Positions 6,786-16,854 of a stretch of 53,121 nucleotides of DNA are shown one piece after another. The position numbers and the translations under genes were made by a program. The notes under the pieces are model-generated. The model had not been told where the DNA came from and ran no database searches. It saw only the letters and a list, made by a program, of their open reading frames with translations. Origin of the DNA: Akkermansia sp. GTDB lineage: Bacteria; Verrucomicrobiota; Verrucomicrobiia; Verrucomicrobiales; Akkermansiaceae. Position 1 is the first letter of the stretch; the number at the start of each line of letters is the position of its first letter. Where the stretch lies: the NCBI GenBank assembly GCA_030525455.1, contig JAUNER010000011.1, positions 26,251-79,371 on the forward strand. Reading direction: 5' to 3'.

Positions 6786-8315
6786 CTAAATACGCAAGGC
6801 TTGTTCAAAAATCCGGTATTGGATAGCCTCATAAAGATGCTTTGATTCAATCGTGTCTGAATGAGCTAAATCCGCAATCGTACGTGCCACCTTCAGCACA
6901 CGGTCATAAGCACGAGCCGAAAGAGCTAAATCCTCGACCGCATGAAGCAGAATTTCCTTATTCTCAGGCGATAATACACAGTACTTATGGAGAGCCTTCC
7001 CGGACAATGATGCATTGTTGACAAATGGCGTGCCTGCATACCTCTGCTGTTGGATAAGTCGTGCCTCAATCACACGCTGGCGAATCACCGCAGAACTCTC
7101 ACCAGCCGGGGCATTTGCCAAAATCACAGGATCCACGGCAGGGACTTCCATCAGCAAATCAAATCTATCCAGCAAGGGACCGGAAATTTTACGACGATAT
7201 CGAGCGACTTGAGCCGGGGGGCAGTTACAACGACGACGTTTATCGCCCTGGTAACCACATGGGCATGGGTTCATAGCCGCCACGAGCATAAACTTACAGG
7301 GAAAAACCATAGACCCCGATGCCCTAGAAATAGCCACAGATCCGGCTTCTAAAGGCTGGCGGAGAGACTCAAGAGTAGAGCGCTTAAACTCCGGCAACTC
7401 ATCCAAAAACAACACCCCATTATGAGCCATTGAAACCTCACCCGGCGAGATATTAGCCCCACCACCCATCAAGCCCACATCTGAAATCGTATGATGCGGG
7501 GCTCGGAAAGGGCGCTGTTTCACCAATCCACAGCCACGCCGCAACAAACCACACACAGAGTGAATTTTTGTGGTTTCGAGCGATTCTTCCTTACTCAAGG
7601 GGGGCAAAATCGTCGGCAGTCGCTGAGCCAACATCGACTTTCCGGACCCAGGGGACCCACACAATAAAATATTGTGACCTCCGGCGGCAGCAATCTCCAT
7701 AGCCCGGCGGGCATACGGCTGGCCTTTAATTTCGTCAAAATCTACATTTGACTCCATTTCTTCCTCGTCCGCCTCATGATAGACATAATCAGAAACAGGT
7801 TCCGCCTGCTCCAATAAATTCCAAGCATCCAGCAATGATGCTACCGGAAAAATACTGATACCCTCTATAGGTGCCGCCTCGCAAGCATTTGCGGCAGGCA
7901 ACATAATTCGCGTACGCCCCTGTTTACGAGCCTCTAACACCTGCGGAAGCACCCCCTGCACCGCACGCACGCTACCATCCAGAGCCAATTCCCCCAAAAT
8001 ACACCACTTCGACGCATCAATCTGCCGCTCACACATGGCCAATAGCATCCCTAATGCAATAGGCAAATCAAAACTAGGCCCCTGTTTTTTTAAATCGGCA
8101 GGGGCAAGATTCACCACCGTCCATCCCCCCATAAATGCAAACCCACTATTCATTATCGCCGCATCTACTCGCTGGGCACTTTCTTTCACAGCGGCATCCG
8201 GTAAGCCTACGATAAACGTGCGTTTCCCTTCCGCATTCCGTGTATAATCAACTTCCACCTCTACTTCTACCCCCTCAACTCCCACCACCGTAGAGGAATA
8301 TAACCGCGTCATCAT
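6786..8315 (-). CDS. comM: ComM/YifB family Mg-chelatase-like AAA+ ATPase
   Basis: Hexameric helicase-like AAA+ protein of the YifB/ComM family, which in other bacteria promotes branch migration during natural transformation. The N-terminal Lon-like domain (VGLPDAAVKES) is followed by Walker A GSPGSGKS (about 220-227), Walker B GVLFLDELPEF and a C-terminal Mg-chelatase domain with a CPCGYQGD...CNCPP Cys cluster. The frame is open to 8531, but the extra 72 residues come from a wrong frame of a decayed RHS fragment and are proline-rich; homologues begin just before RLYSS, so I take the ATG at 8315 (8312 or 8339 also possible). No other competence gene is in the window. Confidence 0.9.
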   Translation of the reverse strand: MMTRLYSSTVVGVEGVEVEVEVDYTRNAEGKRTFIVGLPDAAVKESAQRVDAAIMNSGFAFMGGWTVVNLAPADLKKQGPSFDLPIALGMLLAMCERQIDASKWCILGELALDGSVRAVQGVLPQVLEARKQGRTRIMLPAANACEAAPIEGISIFPVASLLDAWNLLEQAEPVSDYVYHEADEEEMESNVDFDEIKGQPYARRAMEIAAAGGHNILLCGSPGSGKSMLAQRLPTILPPLSKEESLETTKIHSVCGLLRRGCGLVKQRPFRAPHHTISDVGLMGGGANISPGEVSMAHNGVLFLDELPEFKRSTLESLRQPLEAGSVAISRASGSMVFPCKFMLVAAMNPCPCGYQGDKRRRCNCPPAQVARYRRKISGPLLDRFDLLMEVPAVDPVILANAPAGESSAVIRQRVIEARLIQQQRYAGTPFVNNASLSGKALHKYCVLSPENKEILLHAVEDLALSARAYDRVLKVARTIADLAHSDTIESKHLYEAIQYRIFEQALRI

Positions 8316-8403
8316 ATCTGCCCATCCTACCAATTTCATTGGCAAAATAAAGAGAAATTCTCCGAAATTATGGGTCTGTTTCAGATTTGCCAAGTAAATC
8401 GAT

Positions 8404-8592
8404 GTCGTAGTATTCACTACTCCATTGGATGGGGGGGATGTCTCCGGAGGTGGTAACGCTGCCGAATGGCGTGTAAGCGTAGATGAAGCGGTGGTTGCAG
8501 AAAACCGCTGTTGTTTCATTCCCCTCGGCATCGGTAGTGATTTCTTCCTCTTTCTTTATAGCACGTCTGCCTATGTAGTCGTAGGTACAAGT
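8404..8592 (-). pseudogene. decayed RHS core fragment with an internal deletion
   Basis: The minus strand encodes [14 protein letters not shown], then ITTDAEGNETTA, HRFIYAYTPFG and PIQWSSEYYD, closely matching the RHS cores at 50-53 kb. Compared with them about 66 codons between HRFIY and AYTPFG are missing in frame. The junction sits where two copies of an imperfect GTAGRTGRAGCGG repeat would meet in the intact gene, so a slippage or recombination deletion is likely. There is no start or RHS C-terminal hallmark, and flanking codons in the same open frame (8368-8685) do not match RHS. It is a scar of an RHS gene lodged between comM and hisF. Confidence 0.8.
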
Positions 8593-8750
8593 TTGCTCAT
8601 TTACTTGAGCCTCATCAGCGTCCGTCGCCAAAGGAGCAGAGAAAGCCAATCCGCCCGGCATCGGGGATACAGAGCAATTCCTCATCTAGAGCGTTGAGGC
8701 TGACTAAAATAAAACTTTCCCTTTTAAGAGCAACATGGCTTGATAGTGGT

Positions 8751-9515
8751 GTGCTAGCAAAAAGAATCATACCGTGTTTAGACGTAACCAACGGCAGAGT
8801 GGTGAAAGGGACGAATTTTGTAAACCTGAGAGATGCCGGAGACCCCGTAGAATGTGCACGAGCCTACGACAGGCAACAAGCAGATGAGCTTGTTTTTCTG
8901 GACATAACTGCATCATCAGATGGACGAGCCACCATGGTAGACGTCGTACGGCGAACAGCGGCATGTTGTTTTATGCCGTTAACCGTAGGGGGGGGTATAC
9001 GAAGTGTGCAAGACATGAGAGAAATGCTACTAGCAGGAGCAGATAAAGTATCGCTAAACACAGCGGCCATCAATAGACCCGACCTCATCAACGAAGGAGC
9101 CGCCATATTTGGTAGTCAATGCATCGTTGTTGCCATAGACGCCAAACGCCAAGGCGAAGGGAAATGGGGAGTCTCAACACATGGAGGGAGAAAATTTGTA
9201 GGGCTAGACGCCATAGAATGGGCCATAGAAGCCGAGCGACGAGGGGCAGGAGAAATTTTACTAACAAGCATGGATGCAGACGGTGCTAAAACCGGGTATG
9301 ATATAGAACTCACCCGAGCCATCAGCGATGCGGTAAAAATACCGGTCATTGCCAGCGGAGGAGCAGGCAACCTCGACCACATGGTAGAAGTACTCATACA
9401 TGGGCGAGCAGATGCCGTACTGGCCGCCTCTATTTTCCACTTTGGCGAATACACAGTACCGGAAGCCAAAGAATACTTTGCCCAAAAAGGCATACCTGTA
9501 CGCCCCATAGTCTAA
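8751..9515 (+). CDS. hisF: imidazole glycerol phosphate synthase cyclase subunit HisF
   Basis: Cyclase half of IGP synthase; with HisH it converts PRFAR and ammonia into imidazole glycerol phosphate and AICAR in histidine synthesis. A TIM barrel with the duplicated half-barrel pattern. Starting at the GTG at 8751 gives 254 residues and places the catalytic aspartates at Asp11 (CLDV) and Asp130 (AIDAKRQ), the canonical numbers, so I prefer it to the in-frame ATG at 8694, which lies in the RHS scar. Phosphate-binding loops GGGIRS and ASGGAG are present. No other his gene is adjacent, so histidine genes are dispersed. Confidence 0.95.
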   Translation: MLAKRIIPCLDVTNGRVVKGTNFVNLRDAGDPVECARAYDRQQADELVFLDITASSDGRATMVDVVRRTAACCFMPLTVGGGIRSVQDMREMLLAGADKVSLNTAAINRPDLINEGAAIFGSQCIVVAIDAKRQGEGKWGVSTHGGRKFVGLDAIEWAIEAERRGAGEILLTSMDADGAKTGYDIELTRAISDAVKIPVIASGGAGNLDHMVEVLIHGRADAVLAASIFHFGEYTVPEAKEYFAQKGIPVRPIV

Positions 9516-9530
9516 CACCAAATTTAGCAT

Positions 9531-11678
9531 ATGAAAACAAGCATTCTATTTTCTCTGGTCACCACCCTGAGCATTAGCTCCATTAGCCATGCCCAAAACC
9601 CTGCACGGCACCCCATCTATGAACCAAGTCTCATAGGTTACCACTTCCAATCCGATGAGCAAAACCTCTTTGCCGGTGCAAAAATCAGTTGCTCCGGGCA
9701 TTTTGGTTCAGACAAACCGGAACTCGCCATCGATGGCAAAATAGATAAAGAAAAATACTGGGGCTGTGAAAATACCCCCGTCTGGTTTCAACTAGACCTG
9801 ACCAAACCCACAAGCATCAGCACTATTCATCTCTGGTTACACTGGAGTATGCGAAGCGTCTACACTTATAAAATCGAAGGCTCGCTCGATGGGAAATCAT
9901 GGGAAATGCTCGTCGACCAAAGTGCCAACAGCATCGCGGCAACGGCAGATGGCTCTGTCTTCAAATTCGCACCCAAAAAACTTCGCTTCGTCAAAATCAC
10001 CATCTTTAGCAATAGCAACGGCAACCAACGAGGCGGGCATATCGTCGAAATCAAGGGCTATGGCTCAGACATCAAGGACCAAATGCAAGTCACCGCATTA
10101 CGTCCCTACGCTCGCACAAACATTAGTGGAAAAATACCACACGAACTTCAAACAAAAGAAATCAAGCTCTCTGCATGGCGAGGCGAAAGATGTTCCGGGC
10201 AAGTCGCCATCAGCTCAACTCAAGAACTACGCCAACTACGCGTACAATGCTCACCCTTACGATGCAAAGGTAAGCAACTTCAAGCCACAGTGAACATGAT
10301 GCGGTACACAAAAGCCAAAGGCACACCCATAGCTGACATCATTGGCAAAGAAAACCACTGTGACTTAATAGCCGGACAAATTCGCCCGATTTGGGTAGAA
10401 ATCAACGTACCAGCCAATGCCACCCCCGGGCTATACAAAGGCGAGCTCACCATTACCGCCGCAAACAACAAAACTCAAAGCCTACCCATATCCATTCAAG
10501 TGCATCCATTCACACTACCGGCCCCCAAAAACTGGAAAATTCATTTAGATTTATGGCAACACCCGGAGGCCCTGGCACGCTGGCACGATGTCCCCCCCTG
10601 GAGTGACGAACACTTTGCCCTGCTCAAACCCATCATGAAACGATTGGCAGACAGTGGACAAAAAGCCATCACCTGCTCACTCATCGACGAAGCATGGAAT
10701 GGGCAAACATACGACTGGTGGCCAAGCATGATTGAATGGAGAAAAGATAAAAATGGAATCATGCGATGGAATTATACCAACTTCGATAAATGGGTAAACT
10801 TTATGATAAACGAAGTAGGTATCACCGGGCAAATCTCATGCTACACCATGGTGCCATGGAGCATGAAATTACGATACTTCGACGAAACCACAAACACTTA
10901 TATCTACCAAAACCTGAACCACAACGACCCATCATACGAACAAATCTGGGGGCCATTCCTCAAAGATTTTCGCAATCACGTACAAGCAAAAGGCTGGTTA
11001 GATAAAACCTGTATCTCGCTAGACGAACGCCCGGATGCCCTCGTACTAGCTGCAAAAAAAATCATCGAAAAGTACGCACCGGAATTCAACATCGTCTCTG
11101 CCATAGATCGACCATCAAATCTCACAAAAGACCTATACGACATATCACCTGCCCTAGGCCATGCCAACACCGTACTAGGAGACTTACTCAAAGACCGCCA
11201 AGCCAAAGGGAAGAAAACCACCTTTTACGTTTGTTGCAACCCACAAAAGCCCAATACATTTACACACTCCGGGCTTGCTGAAGCCGAGTGGCTACCCCTC
11301 TACGCTGCGGCACAAGGGCTAGATGGATTTTTACGCTGGGCATACAACTCATGGAACAGAAATCCCTTTGAAAGCACTGATTTTGGCAACTGGCCAACGG
11401 GAGACTGCTTCCTCGTCTATCCGGGCAACCTCAGTAGCCCCAGATTTGAAATGCTTCGCGATGGCATTGAAGAATTTGAAAAAATTCAATATATACGCAG
11501 TATAGGGAAAAAATATCCTAAATGGCGACCCGTAGTGGAGAAAATGAACGCTGAGCTAAAAAGACTCTTCCCGGTAAAAGCACCAAATAACGGATACGAA
11601 AAAATAGTCACACAAGCTCGCTCAATCATCCAAGAAACAGCACAAACCATGCAACTCAATAAACACACCCACCCATAA
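9531..11678 (+). CDS. secreted GH123/DUF4091-type glycosidase with discoidin-like domain
   Basis: A 715-residue exported protein: Sec signal peptide 1-21 (cut near SHA-Q), an F5/8 type C (discoidin-like) carbohydrate-binding domain at about 45-175 (DGKIDKEKYWGC, WFQLDL, VKITIF), a beta domain to about 325, then a TIM-barrel DUF4091/GH123-like domain. GH123 beta-N-acetylgalactosaminidases use an adjacent Asp-Glu pair; SLDERPD places one at Asp498-Glu499. The C-terminal WAYNSWNRNPFESTD and YPGNLSSPRFEMLRDGIEEFE are typical of DUF4091. The probable role is release of GalNAc from host glycans in the periplasm or at the surface; the sugar is inferred. It starts 15 bases after hisF but is functionally unrelated. 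Confidence 0.85.
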   Translation: MKTSILFSLVTTLSISSISHAQNPARHPIYEPSLIGYHFQSDEQNLFAGAKISCSGHFGSDKPELAIDGKIDKEKYWGCENTPVWFQLDLTKPTSISTIHLWLHWSMRSVYTYKIEGSLDGKSWEMLVDQSANSIAATADGSVFKFAPKKLRFVKITIFSNSNGNQRGGHIVEIKGYGSDIKDQMQVTALRPYARTNISGKIPHELQTKEIKLSAWRGERCSGQVAISSTQELRQLRVQCSPLRCKGKQLQATVNMMRYTKAKGTPIADIIGKENHCDLIAGQIRPIWVEINVPANATPGLYKGELTITAANNKTQSLPISIQVHPFTLPAPKNWKIHLDLWQHPEALARWHDVPPWSDEHFALLKPIMKRLADSGQKAITCSLIDEAWNGQTYDWWPSMIEWRKDKNGIMRWNYTNFDKWVNFMINEVGITGQISCYTMVPWSMKLRYFDETTNTYIYQNLNHNDPSYEQIWGPFLKDFRNHVQAKGWLDKTCISLDERPDALVLAAKKIIEKYAPEFNIVSAIDRPSNLTKDLYDISPALGHANTVLGDLLKDRQAKGKKTTFYVCCNPQKPNTFTHSGLAEAEWLPLYAAAQGLDGFLRWAYNSWNRNPFESTDFGNWPTGDCFLVYPGNLSSPRFEMLRDGIEEFEKIQYIRSIGKKYPKWRPVVEKMNAELKRLFPVKAPNNGYEKIVTQARSIIQETAQTMQLNKHTHP

Positions 11679-11720
11679 AAATAAGAATAACCACCAATAA
11701 AAATCCCTTAAAAGCACTAT

Positions 11721-11750
11721 TTGATTCAAGACCAAATCCATGCTTGATAT
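11721..11750 (+). promoter_or_regulatory. candidate recA promoter
   Basis: TTGATT (11721-11726), an 18-base spacer and TGATAT (11745-11750) lie 31 bases before the recA ATG. The match is moderate, and no LexA-type palindrome is evident in the 103-base gap. Confidence 0.3.
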
Positions 11751-11781
11751 GTGCTGAGCAATTACTATTATCCCATAAAAT

Positions 11782-12834
11782 ATGAGTACCGAAACACCTT
11801 TATCCCCCGAAGACGAAAAACTCGCAGCCGCACGCAAACGCAACCTAGAAGCCGCATTGACCCAAATCCAAAAAGATTTTGGAGAAAATGCCATTATGCG
11901 ATTGGGTGACAATGCCAAAATGGAAGTAGACGTCATCCCTACGGGCAACTTACTCATCGACAGAGCCCTAGGTGTAGGAGGCTTCCCACGCGGTCGCATT
12001 ATCGAAGTATTCGGTCCGGAATCATCCGGTAAAACCACCCTCACCCTCACAGCCATTGCACAAGCTCAAAAGGCAGGTGGCTTAGCGGCATTCATCGACG
12101 TTGAACACGCCCTAGACCCACAATACGCTGCCCGATTAGGCGTAAACCTAGACGACTTACTCGTATCACAGCCAAACTCCGGTGAAGAAGCCCTACAAAT
12201 TTGTGAAGCCCTAGTACGCTCCAATGCCATAGACGTCATCGTCGTTGACTCAGTAGCGGCACTAGTCACCAAGCAAGAACTGGAAGGCGACATAGGCGAC
12301 TCAACCGTTGGGGCACAAGCCCGCCTTATGTCTGCGGCTCTACGAAAGCTTACCAGCTTCATTTCAAAAGCCCGTACAGTATGTATCTTCACGAACCAAA
12401 TACGTGAAAAAATTGGGGTCATGTTTGGGAACCCGGAAACCACCCCCGGTGGGCGAGCCCTCAAATTCTATGCCTCGGTACGCATAGACATACGCCGCAT
12501 CGGTCAAATCAAAGGAAGCGACCAAGCCATCGTAGGGAACCGGACAAAGCTCAAAGTCGTCAAAAACAAAGTAGCCCCACCGTTCACCGACTGTGAATTT
12601 GACATCATGTACAATGAAGGGATTTCCTCTGCCGGTAGCTTACTAGACCTAGCACTCGAATACGAAGTGATGCAAAAGCGAGGCTCATGGATCAGCTACA
12701 ATGGCAATCAAGTGGCACAAGGCAGAGATGCCGCCAAAGATGCCCTCAAAAATAATCCTGAATTCTACTCAGAAATCGAGGCACTCGTTAAAGCAAAACT
12801 CGACGAAAAAGCCGAAAATAAAAAAGGCAAGTAA
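11782..12834 (+). CDS. recA: recombinase RecA
   Basis: A 350-residue RecA that forms filaments on single-stranded DNA, drives strand exchange and stimulates LexA cleavage. Walker A GPESSGKT is at 78-85, the Walker B strand [10 protein letters not shown] near 152-161, and the signature [21 protein letters not shown] near 193-213 holds loop L2 flanks ([17 protein letters not shown]). The C-terminus ends in a short acidic/basic tail. Length and all motifs are normal. There is no RecX downstream; the next gene is a cell-wall amidase behind a long hairpin. Confidence 0.97.
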   Translation: MSTETPLSPEDEKLAAARKRNLEAALTQIQKDFGENAIMRLGDNAKMEVDVIPTGNLLIDRALGVGGFPRGRIIEVFGPESSGKTTLTLTAIAQAQKAGGLAAFIDVEHALDPQYAARLGVNLDDLLVSQPNSGEEALQICEALVRSNAIDVIVVDSVAALVTKQELEGDIGDSTVGAQARLMSAALRKLTSFISKARTVCIFTNQIREKIGVMFGNPETTPGGRALKFYASVRIDIRRIGQIKGSDQAIVGNRTKLKVVKNKVAPPFTDCEFDIMYNEGISSAGSLLDLALEYEVMQKRGSWISYNGNQVAQGRDAAKDALKNNPEFYSEIEALVKAKLDEKAENKKGK

Positions 12835-12852
12835 TTTGATTACTCAACATTT

Positions 12853-12889
12853 ATCTCACCTAGCCTATGGTACTGAGGCTAGGTGAGAT
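12853..12889 (+). terminator. hairpin after recA
   Basis: A 14-bp perfect stem (12853-12866 with 12876-12889) and a 9-base loop. It is followed by TTGTCC rather than a T-run, so termination may be partial or the hairpin may stabilise the recA mRNA end. Confidence 0.6.
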
Positions 12890-12942
12890 TGTCCCCAATC
12901 TCTCACCAACACTCATTGCAAATTCAACAAAACAACAAGCCT

Positions 12943-14001
12943 ATGAACACCCTCACCCACCGATGGTTATGTAAACTTAGAGGCATGATATGCCTATTTA
13001 TATTATCCATCAGCACAGCCTTTGGTATCAAATGGGATGTAGAAACCATCAACGGCATACGCTATGTACCCATGAGAGATGTGCGAAGCTTCTACGGCAT
13101 TACACGCGAAAACAATCATGGGCGTGGGAAGGTGTACGAAATACCGGGTGAGAAAAAAATCCAAATGCAGGAAAACAGCCAAGACGTATATATGAACGGC
13201 TTAAAATTCGTCTTTTCCTATCCCATCCGTTCTTCTTCCACAAAAGGACTCATGGTATCTACCATGGACCTACACAAAATCCTCAACCCCGTTCTGCGCC
13301 CCTCCTATATTTCAAACAAACGCCCGGTAAACACCATCATTCTAGACCCGGGCCATGGCGGACATGATAGCGGTGCACGTAATCGCATCAGTAGAGAAGC
13401 AGACCTCAACCTTATCGTAGCAAAAAAACTCGCTAAAAAACTAAAAGCACTAAATTTCAACGTCATTCTCACAAGAGACACAGACCAATTTCTCACCTTA
13501 CAAGAACGAGTTGACATAGCCAACCAATACAAATCAGCTCTCTTTATCAGCATTCACTTTAACTCAGGCGGCCGCTCTGCTCGCGGTGTAGAAACATTTA
13601 CCCTCGCACCGGCAGGCACATCATCCACTATGTCGCATAACGTAAGGAATGATGCCCTGCAAGGGAATGCCCAAGATAGCATGAACATAGCCCTAGCCAC
13701 AGCCGTACAAGCAGAACTTCTAAGAGGCAGTGCCGCAAAAAAAGCAGGCTATCAAATGATTGACAGAGGCATTAAACGAGCACGCTACTCTGTACTATGT
13801 ACCATCAAACATCCTGCCATACTGGTAGAAGGCGGGTTTATGTCGCATCCACAAGAAGCCGTACTCGTTGCTTCCGATAAATACCAAAACTTCATGGCAG
13901 ATGCCCTCTGTCTGGCCGTACAACGTTACAGAAGAAGTCTGAATGCAAAAACAGCAAACAACATAGGGCAACCACGACGAAACACACAAAAATCACGCTA
14001 A
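12943..14001 (+). CDS. N-acetylmuramoyl-L-alanine amidase (Amidase_3), exported
   Basis: A zinc amidase that cleaves the bond between MurNAc and L-Ala in peptidoglycan. From the ATG at 12943 it has 352 residues with a signal peptide (hydrophobic core about 14-28, cut near AFG). Residues 30-125 form a small domain, perhaps a copper-amine-oxidase-N/AMIN-like binding domain. The catalytic domain has His138 (DPGHGG), Glu152 (READLNL), His205 (SIHFN) and Glu296 (LVEGGF), the complete Amidase_3 set. The open frame extends upstream to a GTG at 12883, but that lies inside the recA hairpin. No LytM activator is nearby. Likely AmiA/AmiC-like daughter-cell separation; the exact role is inferred. Confidence 0.9.
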   Translation: MNTLTHRWLCKLRGMICLFILSISTAFGIKWDVETINGIRYVPMRDVRSFYGITRENNHGRGKVYEIPGEKKIQMQENSQDVYMNGLKFVFSYPIRSSSTKGLMVSTMDLHKILNPVLRPSYISNKRPVNTIILDPGHGGHDSGARNRISREADLNLIVAKKLAKKLKALNFNVILTRDTDQFLTLQERVDIANQYKSALFISIHFNSGGRSARGVETFTLAPAGTSSTMSHNVRNDALQGNAQDSMNIALATAVQAELLRGSAAKKAGYQMIDRGIKRARYSVLCTIKHPAILVEGGFMSHPQEAVLVASDKYQNFMADALCLAVQRYRRSLNAKTANNIGQPRRNTQKSR

Positions 14002-14020
14002 GCCCAGCTTACTACGCCCC

Positions 14021-14653
14021 ATGCACATCATTAAACTACCGGGACTATCTGATTACTTAGAAACCCTAGCACTACAAGAAAACCTAGTATCTGCACATCA
14101 GAATGACCCGGAGCTAGATGACCACCTACTCCTACTCGAACACAAAGGAGTCTATACCATCGGGCATACCAGAGACCAAAGCAGTCTGCACCCCGGCACA
14201 CAGCTCCCCTATCCGGTTCATGAAATCGGACGCGGAGGGCAAGCCACATACCATGGACCCGGTCAATTAGTAGGCTACCCCATCACGGACTTAAATCGAT
14301 GTGGTAGAGACCTACACCGCTACATCAACTCTATTGAACACACCCTCATACGTACCTGTGCAGAATTTGGAGTACAGGCGAAGCTCAGAGATGGGTTAGT
14401 AGGAGTTTGGGTAGAAAACCGAAAAATAGCCTCCATTGGCGTTGGGGTAAAAAAATGGGTAACCATGCATGGGTTTGCCATCAATATCACGGCAGAATCA
14501 CTCCCCCCTTTTCAAGCCATCACCCCATGCGGAATAGACGGAGTCACGATGACTTGTTTAGAAAACGAAATGCCCGCTTCTGCAAATAAAGCAGACTTGT
14601 TATCACGTTTTGCCAAGGCATTTGCACATAACTGGACGTATCGAACAAATTAA
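14021..14653 (+). CDS. lipB: octanoyltransferase LipB
   Basis: Transfers octanoyl groups from acyl carrier protein to lipoyl domains of 2-oxoacid dehydrogenases and GcvH, the first step of lipoate synthesis. The family signature EIGRGGQATYHGPGQLVGYP is at 68-87. The catalytic dyad is present: Lys135 (NRKIASIG) and Cys170 (TPCGIDG). With 210 residues it is of normal length. It follows the amidase by 19 bases; lipA is not in the window. Confidence 0.93.
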   Translation: MHIIKLPGLSDYLETLALQENLVSAHQNDPELDDHLLLLEHKGVYTIGHTRDQSSLHPGTQLPYPVHEIGRGGQATYHGPGQLVGYPITDLNRCGRDLHRYINSIEHTLIRTCAEFGVQAKLRDGLVGVWVENRKIASIGVGVKKWVTMHGFAINITAESLPPFQAITPCGIDGVTMTCLENEMPASANKADLLSRFAKAFAHNWTYRTN

Positions 14654-14781
14654 TTCTGGCAAAAATAGTTATCCCATTTCACAAATCTGTTCAAATTTCG
14701 CTCATGTAAGACACAGAGAAGAGACAGTGTACAATCTTGTATCTTGACGAAAGAATCAAAGAAAAGGATTCTAGAAGAGTT

Positions 14782-16194
14782 ATGGGGAAAACTCTTTTCC
14801 AAAAAGTATGGGATGCTCATACCGTAGGAATATTACCTGACGGTAGAACACAAGTTTTTATAGCAACACACTTCTTACACGAAGTGACATCACCGCAGGC
14901 CTTTGGCATGGTTCGTGACCTAGGATTAACAGTCAAACATCCGGAAAGAACCTTTGCAACGGTAGACCACATTATCCCAACGGATAATCAATCTGAGCCC
15001 TTTGCAGATGCCACCGCAGATGCCATGATTAAAGAACTGCGTCGCAATTGTGCCGATAATGGCATTCGATTTTTTGACCTGCCAACGGGACTTCAAGGGA
15101 TTGTGCACATGGTAGGGCCGGAACTCGGTATCACTCAACCAGGCATGACCATCGTCTGTGGCGACTCTCACACAGCCACACATGGTGCATTTGGCTCAAT
15201 CGCCATGGGCATTGGCACGACACAAGTGCGAGACGTACTCGCCACACAAACACTCTCACTCAGCCCGTTAAAAGTCCGCAGAATCAATGTAACCGGCAAA
15301 TTGGGAGCCGGTGTACGAGCCAAAGACGTAGCACTACACATCATCGGGCTACTTGGAGCCAAAGGCGGCTTAGGCTACGCCTACGAATACGCAGGCGAAG
15401 TTATCGAAAACATGAGCATGGACGAACGAATGACTCTATGCAATATGTCCATCGAAGGAGCCGCTCGCTGTGGCTATGTAAACCCGGACCAAAAAACCAT
15501 CGACTACATCAAAGGCAGGCTCTTTGCACCGACAGGGGCAGACTGGGATGCGGCAGTAAATCGATGGCTGAGCTTTGCTTCTGATGCAGATGCACAATAC
15601 GACGACATCGTCAACATAAACGGAGCAGACATCGAACCAACGGTAACATGGGGGATTTCACCTGACCAAAACATAGGCATTAGTGGAACAACACCAAACC
15701 CTGCCAATGCCAAAAACGATGATGAACGCAAGATGATTAACGAAGCATTGGAATATATGAAATTCCAAGCAGATATGCCATTAAAAGGACTACCCGTTCA
15801 AGTATGCTTTGTAGGTTCATGCACCAATGGTCGACTTTCTGACTTTAGAGAAGTTGCAGCCCTCATCAAAGGGAAAAAAGTAGCCCCCGGCATCAGAGCC
15901 CTAGCAGTACCCGGCTCACAAATGACAGCAAAGCAATTAGAAGAAGAAGGCATTGCCGAAATCTTCCGCCAGGCAGGGTTTGAATGGCGACTAGCCGGAT
16001 GCTCCATGTGCTTAGCCATGAACCCGGATAAATTAAAAGGCGACCAAATCTGTGCAAGTTCATCAAACCGAAACTTCAAAGGCCGCCAAGGCAGCCCCAC
16101 AGGGCGCACACTACTCATGAGCCCGGCCATGGTAGCCGCTGCCGCACTCACAGGTTGTGTTTCTGATGCAAGAGAAATATTTGAACTCAATTAA
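14782..16194 (+). CDS. leuC: 3-isopropylmalate dehydratase large subunit LeuC
   Basis: Large subunit of isopropylmalate isomerase (2- to 3-isopropylmalate, leucine synthesis), a [4Fe-4S] aconitase-family enzyme. The cluster cysteines are in CVGSCTNGR and [23 protein letters not shown] and TRPS-like RQGSPTGRT blocks are normal. The ATG at 14782 ([10 protein letters not shown]) gives 470 residues, the usual length; an upstream TTG frame to 14737 adds an uncharacteristic charged extension. leuD follows 18 bases later and encodes the small subunit. Confidence 0.95.
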   Translation: MGKTLFQKVWDAHTVGILPDGRTQVFIATHFLHEVTSPQAFGMVRDLGLTVKHPERTFATVDHIIPTDNQSEPFADATADAMIKELRRNCADNGIRFFDLPTGLQGIVHMVGPELGITQPGMTIVCGDSHTATHGAFGSIAMGIGTTQVRDVLATQTLSLSPLKVRRINVTGKLGAGVRAKDVALHIIGLLGAKGGLGYAYEYAGEVIENMSMDERMTLCNMSIEGAARCGYVNPDQKTIDYIKGRLFAPTGADWDAAVNRWLSFASDADAQYDDIVNINGADIEPTVTWGISPDQNIGISGTTPNPANAKNDDERKMINEALEYMKFQADMPLKGLPVQVCFVGSCTNGRLSDFREVAALIKGKKVAPGIRALAVPGSQMTAKQLEEEGIAEIFRQAGFEWRLAGCSMCLAMNPDKLKGDQICASSSNRNFKGRQGSPTGRTLLMSPAMVAAAALTGCVSDAREIFELN

Positions 16195-16212
16195 CATACA
16201 AAACCATTTGCT

Positions 16213-16821
16213 ATGTCACTGACCAAATTTACACGCATGACCGGCACCTGTGTACCAGTATTAGGGCCGGACATGGACACAGACAGAATCATACCGGCAC
16301 GATTCCTTAAGTGCATCACATTTGACGAACTAGCCGGAGTAATGTTTTGGGACGAGCGTTACGATGAGAACTCAAACTCAAAGAATCACCCCATTGACGA
16401 CCCTCGCTTCAAAGGAGCCTCCATCATCCTAGGAGGAGCCAACTTTGGCTGTGGTTCATCCCGCGAGCACGCTCCACAAACCATTCGACGTTCTGGCGTC
16501 CAAGCAATTATTGCAGAATCATTTGCAGAAATCTTCTTTGGCAATAGCACCGGCATAGGGTTGCCCTGTGTTTGTGCCAAGCCAGAAGACATTGCACGAC
16601 TCGCAAGCTGGGTATCAAACCACCCAGATACGGAACTAACAATAGATTTAGAAAACCTCATCGCCACATGGGCTCAGGACAGCATGCCGCTCAGTATGCC
16701 CGCCGAAGCTCGCGAAGCACTCACACGAGGCCGCTGGGATGCCATCGTTGAACTACTCGTCAACCCTGACGAAGTAGAAAAGAAAAACGCAGAACTTCCC
16801 CAGGTAAGGTGCTCTAAATAA
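16213..16821 (+). CDS. leuD: 3-isopropylmalate dehydratase small subunit LeuD
   Basis: Small swivelling subunit that pairs with LeuC. DMDTDRIIPARFLK (near 20-33) and NFGCGSSREHAPQTI (near 77-91) are the substrate-loop and signature sequences; GLPCVCA follows. At 202 residues it is the standard bacterial length. It lies 18 bases behind leuC, so the two are cotranscribed. leuA and leuB are not in the window. Confidence 0.95.
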   Translation: MSLTKFTRMTGTCVPVLGPDMDTDRIIPARFLKCITFDELAGVMFWDERYDENSNSKNHPIDDPRFKGASIILGGANFGCGSSREHAPQTIRRSGVQAIIAESFAEIFFGNSTGIGLPCVCAKPEDIARLASWVSNHPDTELTIDLENLIATWAQDSMPLSMPAEAREALTRGRWDAIVELLVNPDEVEKKNAELPQVRCSK

Positions 16822-16854
16822 AATCAAATAATTCAACTAAGCCCCACACCAAAT

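Noticed and set aside
8316..8531. 72-residue N-terminal extension of ComM
   Set aside because: It is read from the wrong frame of the RHS scar and is absent in the family; the protein starts near MMTRLYSS.
12883..12942. GTG start extending the amidase by 20 residues
   Set aside because: The codon lies in the stem of the recA hairpin and the extension would hide the signal peptide.
14737..14781. TTG start extending LeuC by 15 residues
   Set aside because: The ATG at 14782 gives the standard length and start of LeuC.
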